Under the pieces are notes generated by a model. The model was not told where the DNA came from. It worked only from the letters and a program-made list of their open reading frames with translations, and did no database searches. Of a stretch of DNA of 64,000 nucleotides, positions 15,019 through 24,259 are shown piece after piece. The translations under genes and the position numbers were made by a program. Source of the stretch: an uncultured Clostridia bacterium (GTDB lineage: Bacteria; Bacillota; Clostridia; Oscillospirales; Acutalibacteraceae); the NCBI GenBank assembly GCA_947166625.1, contig CAMVEX010000005.1, positions 1 through 64,000 of the forward strand, read 5' to 3'. Every line of letters starts with the position of its first letter. Position 1 is the stretch's first letter.

Positions 15019-16749
15019 ATGAAGAGTCAGGAAAGGTATGTTTCGACATTGAGAAATATGCTCCGGGAATGGCGCTGGATTCTGGGATATGTCAACCGTT
15101 ACAGATTCACGGTGCTGCTCTATATAATTCTCGGGATCACGGGCACCGTTATGTCGCTGGGCACGGCGGTCGCCTCCAAATTTCTCATTGACGCCGTCGT
15201 TTCAAAATATGATTACAAACTGTTTGAATACGCGGCTGTAACTGTCGGTCTGGCGCTCTTTCAGTTTGTTTTCTCTGCCGCTGCGTCATGGATCTCCGCG
15301 GTCATCGGCACCAAAGTAAATAACGAGATCAGAGAAGAGATCTATTCCAATATACTCAAATCGAAATGGGAGGATATCCATTCCTTCCATTCCGGCGATC
15401 TGCTCAACAGGATCGAGGGCGATGCGGCAGCGGTCTCAAACGGGGTCATTTCATTCATCCCGGGCGCGGTCACAAAGCTGCTCCAGTTTTTCGGCTCTCT
15501 CATCATCGTTCTTTACTATGATAAGGTCATGGCGCTCATCTCTCTGCTCAGCGCGCCGTTTCTCTTTCTCGCCTCGCGCATCCTGATAAAAACCATGCGC
15601 AAATACAATGCGGCGTCGAGGGATCTCAACGGCAAAGTGATTTCATTCAGCGAGGAATCCATAAGAAACATACATATAATCAAGGCGTTTGACCTGACCG
15701 CGAGCTACATAAATAATTTCCGCAAAACCATCGACGCTTACAGAAGCGTGAAGCTCTCATACGAAAAGTTTTCGGTGGTGACCACATTTATTCTTTCCGT
15801 CATCGGGCTTGCCGTTTCTTATGCCTGCTACGGATGGGGAGTTTACCGCCTTTGGCAGGGAGCCATAACTTTCGGCACAATGACCCTGTTTTTACAGATT
15901 TCGGGAGGTCTTTCATCCTCCTTCTCCGCCCTTGCTTCCCTTGTTCCCTCGGCGGTATCCATCGCGACCTCCGCCGGCAGGATAATGGAGGTCACCTCTT
16001 ATGAAAAAGAGGCGGACGGCGACCGCGGGCTCGCGCTCGAAATTCTCGAAAAATCAAAGAATTCCCCCGTGACTGTCTGCATGGAAAATGTGACTTTTAC
16101 CTACAGCGACGGAGGGTCCGCGGTGCTCAATAATGTTTCGCTCAGGGCGTCAAGCGGCGAAACAGTGGCTCTGGTAGGCCCGTCCGGCGAAGGCAAGACG
16201 ACCGTATTAAAGCTTCTGCTCGGGCTGACAGAGCCCGACAGCGGCACCATCACCATATCCGCGGGCGGAGAAAAAATCAAGGTATCCGACAGCACCCGCA
16301 GGTTTTTCAGCTATGTGCCGCAGGAAACGGGTATGTTTTCGGGCACAGTTGCCGACAATCTCCGCGCTGTCAACGCTTCGGCTGAGGATTCAGAGCTGCT
16401 CGAGGCTCTTGAACAGACGGAGATGGCTGATTTTATCGGCTCCCTTTCGGAAGGGATATATTCTCAGCTCGGAGAGATGGGCGGGAATGTGTCGGCAGGC
16501 CAGGCTCAGAGGCTCGCGATAGCCAGAGCCCTTCTCAAAAAGGCGCCCATACTGCTTCTCGATGAGGCGACGGGCTCGCTTGACCCCGAGACGGAGGATA
16601 AGGTCCTGCGTAATATAATGACCCATAACCCTGCGCAAATCTGTATTCTCACCACTCACAGAGAGAGTATGCTCAGATATTGCGACAGAATATACAGAGT
16701 GAATTCCGACGGTTCCGTGACCGCTGCGGATTTCAAAACGGAGTTGTAA
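15019..16749 (+). CDS. ABC half-transporter (permease-ATPase fusion), PglK/MsbA-like
   Basis: A 576-residue exporter with six membrane helices in the first ~310 residues and a C-terminal ATPase. Walker A GPSGEGKTT, Q-loop SYVPQETGMFSG, signature VSAGQAQR (Ala in place of the second Ser-Gly-Gly residue), Walker B ILLLDEATGSLD, H-loop TTH. In N-glycosylation loci the PglK half-transporter flips lipid-linked oligosaccharide. Its place before a PglF-like dehydratase and the phosphoglycosyl transferase supports a flippase role here. A peptide or lipid exporter is the alternative. AGGGGAAGAA precedes the ATG. Confidence 0.85.
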   Translation: MKSQERYVSTLRNMLREWRWILGYVNRYRFTVLLYIILGITGTVMSLGTAVASKFLIDAVVSKYDYKLFEYAAVTVGLALFQFVFSAAASWISAVIGTKVNNEIREEIYSNILKSKWEDIHSFHSGDLLNRIEGDAAAVSNGVISFIPGAVTKLLQFFGSLIIVLYYDKVMALISLLSAPFLFLASRILIKTMRKYNAASRDLNGKVISFSEESIRNIHIIKAFDLTASYINNFRKTIDAYRSVKLSYEKFSVVTTFILSVIGLAVSYACYGWGVYRLWQGAITFGTMTLFLQISGGLSSSFSALASLVPSAVSIATSAGRIMEVTSYEKEADGDRGLALEILEKSKNSPVTVCMENVTFTYSDGGSAVLNNVSLRASSGETVALVGPSGEGKTTVLKLLLGLTEPDSGTITISAGGEKIKVSDSTRRFFSYVPQETGMFSGTVADNLRAVNASAEDSELLEALEQTEMADFIGSLSEGIYSQLGEMGGNVSAGQAQRLAIARALLKKAPILLLDEATGSLDPETEDKVLRNIMTHNPAQICILTTHRESMLRYCDRIYRVNSDGSVTAADFKTEL

Positions 16750-18710
16750 TGAAGAGGATTGTTTACACTATCAAAAATTCATCTTGGCCGCTGATGCTTT
16801 TTGACGCTCTTGCGGTAAACGCCGCTTACGGCCTTGTGCTGCTGCTGCGATATGACGGCTTGCTCCACTACATAGATGTAGCTTATGTTCATACTTACAA
16901 GTGGCTTATGATTCCCTATGCGGTCATAAGCGTCACCGTTTTTTGGCTGAGCAGGATGTATAAGAGCATCTGGAAGTTTGCGGGCTTTGATGAGCTGATA
17001 AGAGCGCTTTTCGGCAGCACGGCTGCAAGTGTGATTTACAGCGTCATGTGTACGGCGCTCATCAACATCGCTTATACCGATTATTCGAGAATGCCGCTCA
17101 CATTCTATGTTTTCGGCTATTTTGTCCAGCTCGCCGCGATATGCGGTATCAGGTTTATCTGGCGTTTTGTTTTCAGCCGCAAAAAAAGCGTGAGGAACAG
17201 CCGCAGCGCCTACATAGACAGAATTCTGCTTATCGGCGCCGGCGAAGCGGGGCAGATCACTCTGCGCACTCTCAGAATGGAAAAAGATCCGAGAGAAAAG
17301 ATAGTTGCCGTGATAGACGATGACCCCGCCAAATGGGGCAAATATGTTGAGGGCGTAAAGATAGTCGGAGGCAGAGACAGCATTCTCTCCGCCGTTGAGA
17401 AATATAAAATAGACAAAATCTATGTCGCGATTCCAAGCGCCACCGATGAGCAGAAGAGAGAGATCCTCGGCGTATGCAGCGAAACGGATTGCAAGCTCAA
17501 AAATCTGCCGAGCGCATATCTTTCGCTGACCGGTAAGATAGATACATCATCATTTAAGGATGTTTCGGTAGAAGACCTTCTCGGCAGAGATACGGTAAGA
17601 CCCGATCTCAATGAAATATTCAAATTCATCAAAGGCAAGAGGATCCTCGTCACGGGCGGAGGCGGCTCCATCGGAAGCGAGCTCTGCCGTCAGATAGCGA
17701 GCCACGAGCCCGAAACGCTCGTTATCTTTGATGTTTATGAAAATAATGCTTACAATATCCAGCTCGAGCTTAAAAAGAAATATCCTCAGCTCAGCCTCCA
17801 TACTCTTATCGGCTCGGTGAGAGATTCGCGAAGGCTTGAGCAGGTCTTCAAAACCTATAAGCCCGATATAGTCTATCACGCCGCTGCTCACAAGCACGTT
17901 CCCCTTATGGAAGACAGCCCGTGTGAAGCTATAAAAAACAATGTGATAGGCACTTATAAAACCGCCTACGCCGCCATGATGAGCGGCTGCAAGAGATTTG
18001 TCCTTATCTCAACGGATAAAGCCGTCAATCCCTCAAATATAATGGGGGCGAGCAAGAGAATCTGCGAAATGGTAATCCAGGCTTTTGACCGCAAGATAAG
18101 AGAGGGCAAGGCAAATGAGATAGTCCGCCTGTTTACCCACGGCGAGACGGACAGAGAAAATACCGAGCTCCCCGAAAATGTTCAGACGGAGTTTGTTGCG
18201 GTCCGTTTCGGAAATGTTCTCGGCTCAAACGGCTCTGTGGTCCCGATTTTCAAAAAGCAGATCGAGGAGGGCGGCCCCGTCACGGTGACCCATCCGGATA
18301 TAATCCGTTATTTTATGACTATTCCCGAGGCTGTTTCCCTCGTCCTTTTAGCGGGCACTTACGCCGCGGTCGGCGAGATATATGTGCTCGATATGGGCTC
18401 TCCCGTCAAAATAGATACCCTCGCGAGAAATCTCATCAAACTGTCGGGTCTCAAGCCCGATGTTGATATAAAGATAGAATACACGGGTCTCAGACAGGGC
18501 GAAAAACTCTATGAAGAAAAGCTGATGGCGGAGGAAGGTCTTAAAAAGACTTCAAATGAACTGATACATATCGGCTGCCCGATCCCGTTTGATGTGGATA
18601 TTTTCCAAAAACAGCTTGTGAAGCTGATGACCGCTTCTTATGAGAATGACGAAAATATACGAGAGATAGTCAAAGAGACGGTACCGACTTATCACCCTGC
18701 GGAGAATTGA
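16749..18710 (+). CDS. Membrane-bound nucleotide-sugar 4,6-dehydratase (PglF/CapD/EpsC family)
   Basis: A 653-residue enzyme with four N-terminal membrane helices (about 10-145), a CoA-binding-like Rossmann domain, and a C-terminal NAD-dependent dehydratase. NAD motif GGGGSIGSE at about 301; active-site STDKAVNPSNIMGASK at about 420. It would convert UDP-GlcNAc to the 4-keto-6-deoxy sugar for later amination. An extra ~25 residues (EIVRLFTHGETDRENTELPE) sit between the active-site helix and the VRFGNVLGSNGSV strand, where relatives are shorter. The ATG at 16749 overlaps the previous stop (TAATG); earlier starts would run into the ABC gene. Confidence 0.9.
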   Translation: MKRIVYTIKNSSWPLMLFDALAVNAAYGLVLLLRYDGLLHYIDVAYVHTYKWLMIPYAVISVTVFWLSRMYKSIWKFAGFDELIRALFGSTAASVIYSVMCTALINIAYTDYSRMPLTFYVFGYFVQLAAICGIRFIWRFVFSRKKSVRNSRSAYIDRILLIGAGEAGQITLRTLRMEKDPREKIVAVIDDDPAKWGKYVEGVKIVGGRDSILSAVEKYKIDKIYVAIPSATDEQKREILGVCSETDCKLKNLPSAYLSLTGKIDTSSFKDVSVEDLLGRDTVRPDLNEIFKFIKGKRILVTGGGGSIGSELCRQIASHEPETLVIFDVYENNAYNIQLELKKKYPQLSLHTLIGSVRDSRRLEQVFKTYKPDIVYHAAAHKHVPLMEDSPCEAIKNNVIGTYKTAYAAMMSGCKRFVLISTDKAVNPSNIMGASKRICEMVIQAFDRKIREGKANEIVRLFTHGETDRENTELPENVQTEFVAVRFGNVLGSNGSVVPIFKKQIEEGGPVTVTHPDIIRYFMTIPEAVSLVLLAGTYAAVGEIYVLDMGSPVKIDTLARNLIKLSGLKPDVDIKIEYTGLRQGEKLYEEKLMAEEGLKKTSNELIHIGCPIPFDVDIFQKQLVKLMTASYENDENIREIVKETVPTYHPAEN

Positions 18711-18728
18711 TTTAAGGAGACTGTTGAT

Positions 18729-19424
18729 ATGAAATATCTTGTTGTCGCCGCTCATCCGGATGATGAAGCGCTCGGAGCCGGCGGGACTTTGTATAATCTC
18801 AAAAAAAACTCGGATGAGGTCGATATCTGTATTATGAGCGGCAAGGCGGAGGCGAGAGCCTTCCGACCCGGTGATGAAGAGCTCAGCGGAGATATGGAGG
18901 AAAGTTTCAGAATTTTGGGGATAAACAGAGCCTACATTGGCGATTTCCCAAATATCAGATTCAACACCGTGCCCCATCTCGAGTTGGTGAAACATATTGA
19001 AAATGCGATCCTCGAATCAAAGCCCGATATAGTCATCACCCATCACGCCTGCGATACAAATAACGATCATATGCATACCTCGCTCGCCTGCCAGGCGGCG
19101 GTCAGGCTTTTTCAGCGCAGGGAGGATGTTTACCCGGTCAGCGAGCTGTGGTTTATGGAGGTCCCTTCCTCTACGGAATGGAGTGTCAATAATTCGATGA
19201 ATAAGTTTTCTCCCGATACCTTCTTTGAGATCGGAGAGGACGGGCTTGAATGTAAATTAAAGGCTCTCGGAGCTTACAGGGGAGTAAAAAGACCTTACCC
19301 CCATCCGAGAAGCGACGAGGCAATAAGAGGGCTTGCCGCGTTCCGCGGATCGCAGTCCGGCTGCCTTTACGCCGAAAGCTTTGAAACGGCGTTCAGGCGG
19401 ATAGCTCCTCATACCGGAAAATAA
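18729..19424 (+). CDS. PIG-L/LmbE-family deacetylase
   Basis: A 231-residue zinc deacetylase. The metal motif AHPDDEALGAGGTL is at about 8-21, and the distal histidines are in ITHHACDTNNDHMHTS. The family removes acetyl from N-acetyl sugars or related small molecules. Set between the 4,6-dehydratase and the initiating sugar transferase, it probably de-N-acetylates a nucleotide-linked or lipid-linked amino sugar, giving a free amine for later acylation. It has no signal peptide. Confidence 0.88.
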   Translation: MKYLVVAAHPDDEALGAGGTLYNLKKNSDEVDICIMSGKAEARAFRPGDEELSGDMEESFRILGINRAYIGDFPNIRFNTVPHLELVKHIENAILESKPDIVITHHACDTNNDHMHTSLACQAAVRLFQRREDVYPVSELWFMEVPSSTEWSVNNSMNKFSPDTFFEIGEDGLECKLKALGAYRGVKRPYPHPRSDEAIRGLAAFRGSQSGCLYAESFETAFRRIAPHTGK

Positions 19425-19460
19425 ACTCAAATCATCGTTTTGCCGAAGGTAAGTGATTTT

Positions 19461-20087
19461 TTGAAAACAGAAACATTTGACAAGGTCAAAAGAATATTTG
19501 ATATTTCCGCTGCTGCGGCAGGGTCGGTTGCCGCCTGCCCGGTGATACTCGGAGCCATGGCGGTGATCCGCCTGAATTCCCCCGAAAGCCCGGTGATTTT
19601 TAAGCAGAAGAGGATCGGTTATATGGGCAGGGAATTCACTATCTATAAGCTTCGCACCATGACGGATGAAAGGGATGCCGACGGCAACCTGCTGCCCGAT
19701 GAATCAAGGCTCAGAAACTGGGGCAGAGCGATAAGAAAGCTGAGCATCGACGAATTGCCTCAGATGGTCAATATATTGAAGGGTGAAATGTCGTGGATAG
19801 GCCCGAGACCGCTGCTTCCCCGTGAAATGCTCGTTATGACAGACAGCGAGCAGGCTGAGCGGCAGTCCGTGCTTCCCGGTATCACAGGCTGGGAGGCGGT
19901 AAACGAGAAATATTCGGATTCACGCAGGCGCATGGCTGAATTCGATCTTGAATATGTGAGAAACAGATCGCTTAAATTCGATATGAAGATCATCCTCAAA
20001 ACAGCGCTTATTATCCTCGGGGCAGACAGAGCGAGCGATGAGCTCAGAGCCCCCGAAATGCGTGATGAAGATATACGCTCTGTGTGA
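19461..20087 (+). CDS. Initiating phosphoglycosyl transferase (bacterial sugar transferase, PglC-like)
   Basis: About 208 residues, a monotopic membrane enzyme that moves a sugar-1-phosphate from UDP-sugar to undecaprenyl phosphate, the first committed step. One re-entrant hydrophobic segment (about 12-33). Catalytic region PVIFKQKRIGYMGREFTIYK, LRTM, then LSIDELPQMVNILKGEMSWI and GPRPLLP. The size fits the minimal PglC/WcaJ-core type. I prefer the TTG at 19461, with GAAGGTAAG upstream; a TTG at 19440 is possible but lacks a ribosome site. Confidence 0.92.
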   Translation: MKTETFDKVKRIFDISAAAAGSVAACPVILGAMAVIRLNSPESPVIFKQKRIGYMGREFTIYKLRTMTDERDADGNLLPDESRLRNWGRAIRKLSIDELPQMVNILKGEMSWIGPRPLLPREMLVMTDSEQAERQSVLPGITGWEAVNEKYSDSRRRMAEFDLEYVRNRSLKFDMKIILKTALIILGADRASDELRAPEMRDEDIRSV

Positions 20088-20102
20088 GGATTCGGAGATA
20101 AA

Positions 20103-20807
20103 ATGACAGTATCAATCCATCAGCCGGATTATATCTCATATCTCGGCTATTTCTATAAAATATGCAAGTCGGATGTTTTCGTGTTTCTTGATGATTGCCA
20201 GTTTTCAAATGACAACATGCATCATTGGAACAGGATCAAAACCCCCCAGGGCGAATGCCGGCTTAAAATTCCTGTTGAGCAGCATCTCGGCGATCCGATA
20301 AACAGGGTCAGGACGAGGGACGAGCTCGGCTGGAAAGAAAAGCATCTCAAAACCATCGAGATGAATTATTCAAGAGCAAAATATTTCGGGGATTTTTTCC
20401 CTGTTTTCAAAGAAATGCTCACGGCGGATTACGGAAATATCGCCGATATGAATAAGGTGATAAATACCGAGATAGCCCGCAGATTCGGCTTTAAGGCCGA
20501 GATCATCAGCTCCTCCGATATGAATATCGGATCCGTCAGGGAGCAGAGGGTGATAGATATCGTATCATCGCTCGGCGCAGATACCTATATTTCGGGTCAC
20601 GGAGCGAAAGCGTATCAATCAGACGAGCATTTTAACGCGGCGGGCATTAAACTTGTATATACCGATTATTCGCCCGTGGAATACAGACAGCAGTGGCCTA
20701 AGGTCGGATTTTTGCCCTATATGTCAACGATAGATTATATTTTTAACTGCGGCTTTGATTTTGATTATGTCGAGCGCGCGGTTGCCGAAAATCAGAAGGA
20801 AATTTGA
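20103..20807 (+). CDS. WbqC-family protein
   Basis: A 234-residue WbqC-like protein, beginning VSIHQPDYISYLGYFYKI with DDCQFSNDNMHHWNRIKT after it. The C-terminal half holds SLGADTYISGHGAKAYQ. Members occur in O-antigen and glycosylation loci and are often linked to amino-sugar modification, but the reaction is not established. Direct pairing with a DegT-like enzyme (2 bp after) suggests the two act on the same sugar nucleotide, perhaps adding an amine or acyl group. Confidence 0.85.
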   Translation: MTVSIHQPDYISYLGYFYKICKSDVFVFLDDCQFSNDNMHHWNRIKTPQGECRLKIPVEQHLGDPINRVRTRDELGWKEKHLKTIEMNYSRAKYFGDFFPVFKEMLTADYGNIADMNKVINTEIARRFGFKAEIISSSDMNIGSVREQRVIDIVSSLGADTYISGHGAKAYQSDEHFNAAGIKLVYTDYSPVEYRQQWPKVGFLPYMSTIDYIFNCGFDFDYVERAVAENQKEI

Positions 20808-20809
20808 TA

Positions 20810-21769
20810 ATGGAAATCGGAAGCTTTCTGGAATTATCTTTCAGATCGGGAAATGAATATCGCGGCGGTGACACCGGCGTCGCGAGGCTCAACAGCGGCA
20901 GAGCGGCGATATATCACGCCTTCCGGCTGACCGGATGCAAGTCGATATATATTCCCTTTTATCAGTGTGACACCGTTCGTGATTTTCTCAGAAGAAAGGG
21001 ATGCGATGTCAGATTTTATCATATTGACGAAAACTTTGACCCCGTTGATTTGGAGCCGGCGGATGATGCCGCGGTGCTTACAGTCAATTATTTCGGCATC
21101 ATGTCTTACGAAAGGATCAAATCGCTCACATCGCGTTTTAAGAATTCAATCATAGATAATTCGCAGGCTTTTTTTGCGAGAGCGCTTGAAACCTCTTTCA
21201 ACGTTTATTCCGCGAGAAAATTTATCGGCGTGCCGGACGGAGCTTATGTTCTCGGCAACGGAGCGGATAAATATCTTTCGGATTATCCGCAGGGCTATTC
21301 GAGCGACACTTCCGCCTTTTTGCTTCAGAGGATCGAATACGGCTGTGAGGGCAAAGCTTATGAATCCCGTATGCTCAATGAAAAACGGATAGACGGCGAG
21401 GATGTCAGCCTTATGTCCGCCCTCACCCGAAAAATCCTGGACGGCACCGATTATGAGAGCATAATCGCAAAAAGAAAGGAAAATTTTTCATACGCCTGCA
21501 AAATTTTTGCGGATGTAAATAAAATCGATCCGCTGATTTATTATGATGATGACTGCGTACCGATGGTGTATCCGCTGGTCTGCGAGGATGATTCGCTTCT
21601 CGGCAGAATGCTTGAGGGCAAGCATTTTCAGGGTCACTGGTGGTCTTATCTGCTTGACGAAATGGATCCCGACAGCTTTGAATATTATCTTTCACGCTAC
21701 ATCATCCCCGTTACCGTAGATCAGCGATACGGAAAAAAAGAAATCGACTATATCAGGAGCCTGGTTTGA
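20810..21769 (+). CDS. Divergent DegT/aminotransferase-like PLP protein
   Basis: A 319-residue protein resembling a small DegT/DnrJ/EryC1 sugar aminotransferase. N-terminal anchor LNSGRAAIYHAF, strand IYIPFYQCDT, NYFGIM, DNSQAF (the Asp over the pyridine ring) and SARKFIGVPDGAYV with a lysine in the Schiff-base position. It is about 50 residues shorter than usual and lacks long conserved C-terminal stretches, so activity is uncertain. The ATG at 20810 has AGAAGGA upstream. It may aminate the 4-keto sugar made by the PglF-like enzyme (inference). Confidence 0.65.
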   Translation: MEIGSFLELSFRSGNEYRGGDTGVARLNSGRAAIYHAFRLTGCKSIYIPFYQCDTVRDFLRRKGCDVRFYHIDENFDPVDLEPADDAAVLTVNYFGIMSYERIKSLTSRFKNSIIDNSQAFFARALETSFNVYSARKFIGVPDGAYVLGNGADKYLSDYPQGYSSDTSAFLLQRIEYGCEGKAYESRMLNEKRIDGEDVSLMSALTRKILDGTDYESIIAKRKENFSYACKIFADVNKIDPLIYYDDDCVPMVYPLVCEDDSLLGRMLEGKHFQGHWWSYLLDEMDPDSFEYYLSRYIIPVTVDQRYGKKEIDYIRSLV

Positions 21770-22899
21770 TGAATGATAACAAAACACCGGTTTTTTTGAT
21801 CGCCGCTTCCGAGGGGAAATCGCTCGTCAATTTTCGCGGCTCTCTGATAAGGCACATCATCTCTCAGGGGTGTGAAGTCGTCTGTACTTCAATCGAGCCC
21901 TCCGAAGAAATATCGGAGAGTATAGAGGATCTCGGAGCACGGTATTTACAGACCTGCGGCAACAGGGTTGGCATCGGAATAAAAGACGGTCTTAAAATGA
22001 TCGGCGAATACAGGAAAGTATTCAAAACCGTGAAACCCGATTGCTGTCTGTTCTATATGAGCAAACCGACTGCATTCGGCTCTGTCGCAGCAGTATTGAG
22101 CGGAGTCAAGCATTTCAATATTCTTGTCAACGGGCTTGAAAACGCCTTTTACCGCCGCGGCGTGAAGGATTTTTTGGTGCGTTTTGTAATGACTTCGGCT
22201 TACCGTTTCGCCTGCGGTCATGCGGATAATGTGTTTTTTCAAAATCATGACGACCGTGATTATTTCAAAAAGCGCAGGATATTGAGAAAAGCCAATTCTT
22301 CCGTAGTAGGCGGCTCCGGCGTTGATATGGAGCATTTTTCAAAACAGCCTCTGCCCGAAAAGCCGGTTTTTCTTATGGTATCCCGTCTGCTTTTCAGTAA
22401 GGGAATAAGAGAATATCTGAGCGCTTCGTCAAAGGTCAGGTCGGAATGCCCCGGGGCGAGAATTATGCTTCTGGGCGGTCTTGATAATAACGATGAAGCA
22501 ATCAGTGAAGAAGAGCTGAGACAATACACAGACCGATTTGATATTGAATATTGCGGATTTACCGATGATGTGAGACCGTTTTTGTCGCAGTGTTCGGTAT
22601 TTGTCCTGCCTTCTTATCACGAGGGACTGCCGAGGAGCGTTATTGAGGCTATGTCTGTGGGCAGAGCGATAATCACAACGGATGTCCCCGGGTGCCGTGA
22701 GACTGTTGAGGACGGTGTAAACGGATTTCTTGTGCCGTGCGCCGATTCAGAAGCTTTGGCGCAAAAAATGATATGCCTCGCCAAAGACGGAGCGTTGCGC
22801 TCATCAATGGCGGAGCAATCCATGAAGATCTGCTCGGAAAAGTTTGAAGTGAGCAAAGTTAATCATTCTATGTTTTCCAAAATGAAAGAATATATTTGA
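21769..22899 (+). CDS. Glycosyltransferase family 4
   Basis: A 376-residue GT-B enzyme. C-terminal donor domain with VSRLLFSKGIREYL, then the E-x7-E region SYHEGLPRSVIEAMSVG and VPGCRETVEDGVNGFLV. It resembles WbpX/PglA-like second-sugar transferases that extend undecaprenyl-linked sugars. GGAG lies 9 bases before the ATG at 21769, and the start overlaps the previous stop. Cytosolic face of the membrane. Confidence 0.9.
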   Translation: MNDNKTPVFLIAASEGKSLVNFRGSLIRHIISQGCEVVCTSIEPSEEISESIEDLGARYLQTCGNRVGIGIKDGLKMIGEYRKVFKTVKPDCCLFYMSKPTAFGSVAAVLSGVKHFNILVNGLENAFYRRGVKDFLVRFVMTSAYRFACGHADNVFFQNHDDRDYFKKRRILRKANSSVVGGSGVDMEHFSKQPLPEKPVFLMVSRLLFSKGIREYLSASSKVRSECPGARIMLLGGLDNNDEAISEEELRQYTDRFDIEYCGFTDDVRPFLSQCSVFVLPSYHEGLPRSVIEAMSVGRAIITTDVPGCRETVEDGVNGFLVPCADSEALAQKMICLAKDGALRSSMAEQSMKICSEKFEVSKVNHSMFSKMKEYI

Positions 22900-22913
22900 A
22901 TCGGGAGTATGTG

Positions 22914-24230
22914 ATGATTTCAAATTTATATCAAAAACTGATAAACAGAGAGGAAAAGCTCTCTCTCATAGGTCTCGGATATGTCGGTATGCCTATTGCC
23001 GTTGCGTTCGCGCAGAAGCTCGATGTGATAGGATATGACCTCAACGAGGAAAAGATCCGCCTTTACAAGAGCGGGATCGACCCTACCGGCGAGGTCGGCG
23101 ACGAGGCTGTCAAAAACACCTCGGTTTGTTTCACAGCCGATGAAACTCTCTTAAAACAGGCGAAGTTTCATATAGTCGCGGTGCCGACCCCTGTTAATGC
23201 GGATCACACTCCCGACCTCACTCCCGTTGAAGGCGCGAGCCGAATTCTCGGCAGAAACCTCACGCCCGGCAGTGTCGTTGTATATGAATCGACCGTTTAT
23301 CCCGGAGTTACGCAAGAGGTCTGTGTGCCTATTCTCGAAAAAGAATCGGGGCTCAGATGCGGCGAGGATTTCAAAATAGGTTATTCGCCCGAAAGGATCA
23401 ATCCGGGCGACAAGGTGCATCGGCTCGAGACTATCACAAAAATAGTCTCCGGTATGGATGCCGAAACTCTTGACTGCGTAGCCAAGGTGTATGAAACCGT
23501 CGTCAAGGCGGGAGTCCACAGGGCAGAGAGCATAAAGGTAGCCGAGGCGGCGAAGGTCATAGAAAACAGCCAGCGCGATATAAATATTGCCTTTATGAAT
23601 GAATTATCCATTATCTTCAATAAAATGGGGATAGATACAAAATCCGTGCTTGAGGCTGCGGGGACAAAATGGAATTTCCTTCATTTTTATCCCGGTCTTG
23701 TCGGCGGCCACTGCATCGGCGTCGATCCCTATTATCTCACTTACAAAGCCGAAATGCTCGGATATCACAGCCAGGTTATTCTTGCGGGCAGGCGAATAAA
23801 CGACGATATGGGCAGATATGTTGCAGAGAATACCGTTAAAAAGCTGATCGCCTGCGGCAAAAATGTCAGCGACGCAAAAGTTGCCATACTCGGCTTTACC
23901 TTCAAAGAAAACTGCCCCGATACCAGAAACACAAGGGTTATTGATATGTACAATGAACTGCGTGAATACGGCATCAATCCTGTCATTGCCGACCCCGTCG
24001 CCGATTCAGATGAGGCGAAGCGCCTTTACGCAACAGAGTTCCTTGATATCAAAGATATCAAAGACGCGGACGCCGTGATCCTCGCAGTCGCCCACAGAGA
24101 ATTCAGCGCTCTTACTCCCGCGGATACAGACAGAATGATGTCCGGCAGCGGTAAGGTAATGATTGATGTAAAAGGAATTCTCAATAAAGAAGAATTTGAA
24201 AGCGCCGGCTACCTCTATTGGAGGCTTTGA
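22914..24230 (+). CDS. Nucleotide-sugar dehydrogenase (WbpO/TviB-like UDP-HexNAc 6-dehydrogenase)
   Basis: A 438-residue UDP-glucose/GDP-mannose dehydrogenase-family enzyme that oxidises C6 of a UDP-N-acetylhexosamine to a uronic acid in two NAD-dependent steps. N-terminal SLIGLGYVGMPIAVAF; middle domain with EAAKVIENSQRDINIAFMNE; catalytic cysteine in GLVGGHCIGVDPYYL; C-terminal GFTFKENCPDTRNT. This form is typical of the WbpO/VipA group rather than Ugd. I use the ATG at 22914, with CGGGAG upstream. The epimerase that follows completes a TviB/TviC-like pair. Confidence 0.9.
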   Translation: MISNLYQKLINREEKLSLIGLGYVGMPIAVAFAQKLDVIGYDLNEEKIRLYKSGIDPTGEVGDEAVKNTSVCFTADETLLKQAKFHIVAVPTPVNADHTPDLTPVEGASRILGRNLTPGSVVVYESTVYPGVTQEVCVPILEKESGLRCGEDFKIGYSPERINPGDKVHRLETITKIVSGMDAETLDCVAKVYETVVKAGVHRAESIKVAEAAKVIENSQRDINIAFMNELSIIFNKMGIDTKSVLEAAGTKWNFLHFYPGLVGGHCIGVDPYYLTYKAEMLGYHSQVILAGRRINDDMGRYVAENTVKKLIACGKNVSDAKVAILGFTFKENCPDTRNTRVIDMYNELREYGINPVIADPVADSDEAKRLYATEFLDIKDIKDADAVILAVAHREFSALTPADTDRMMSGSGKVMIDVKGILNKEEFESAGYLYWRL

Positions 24231-24259
24231 TGAGTTTATCCGGTTCGGAGGTGTGAAAT

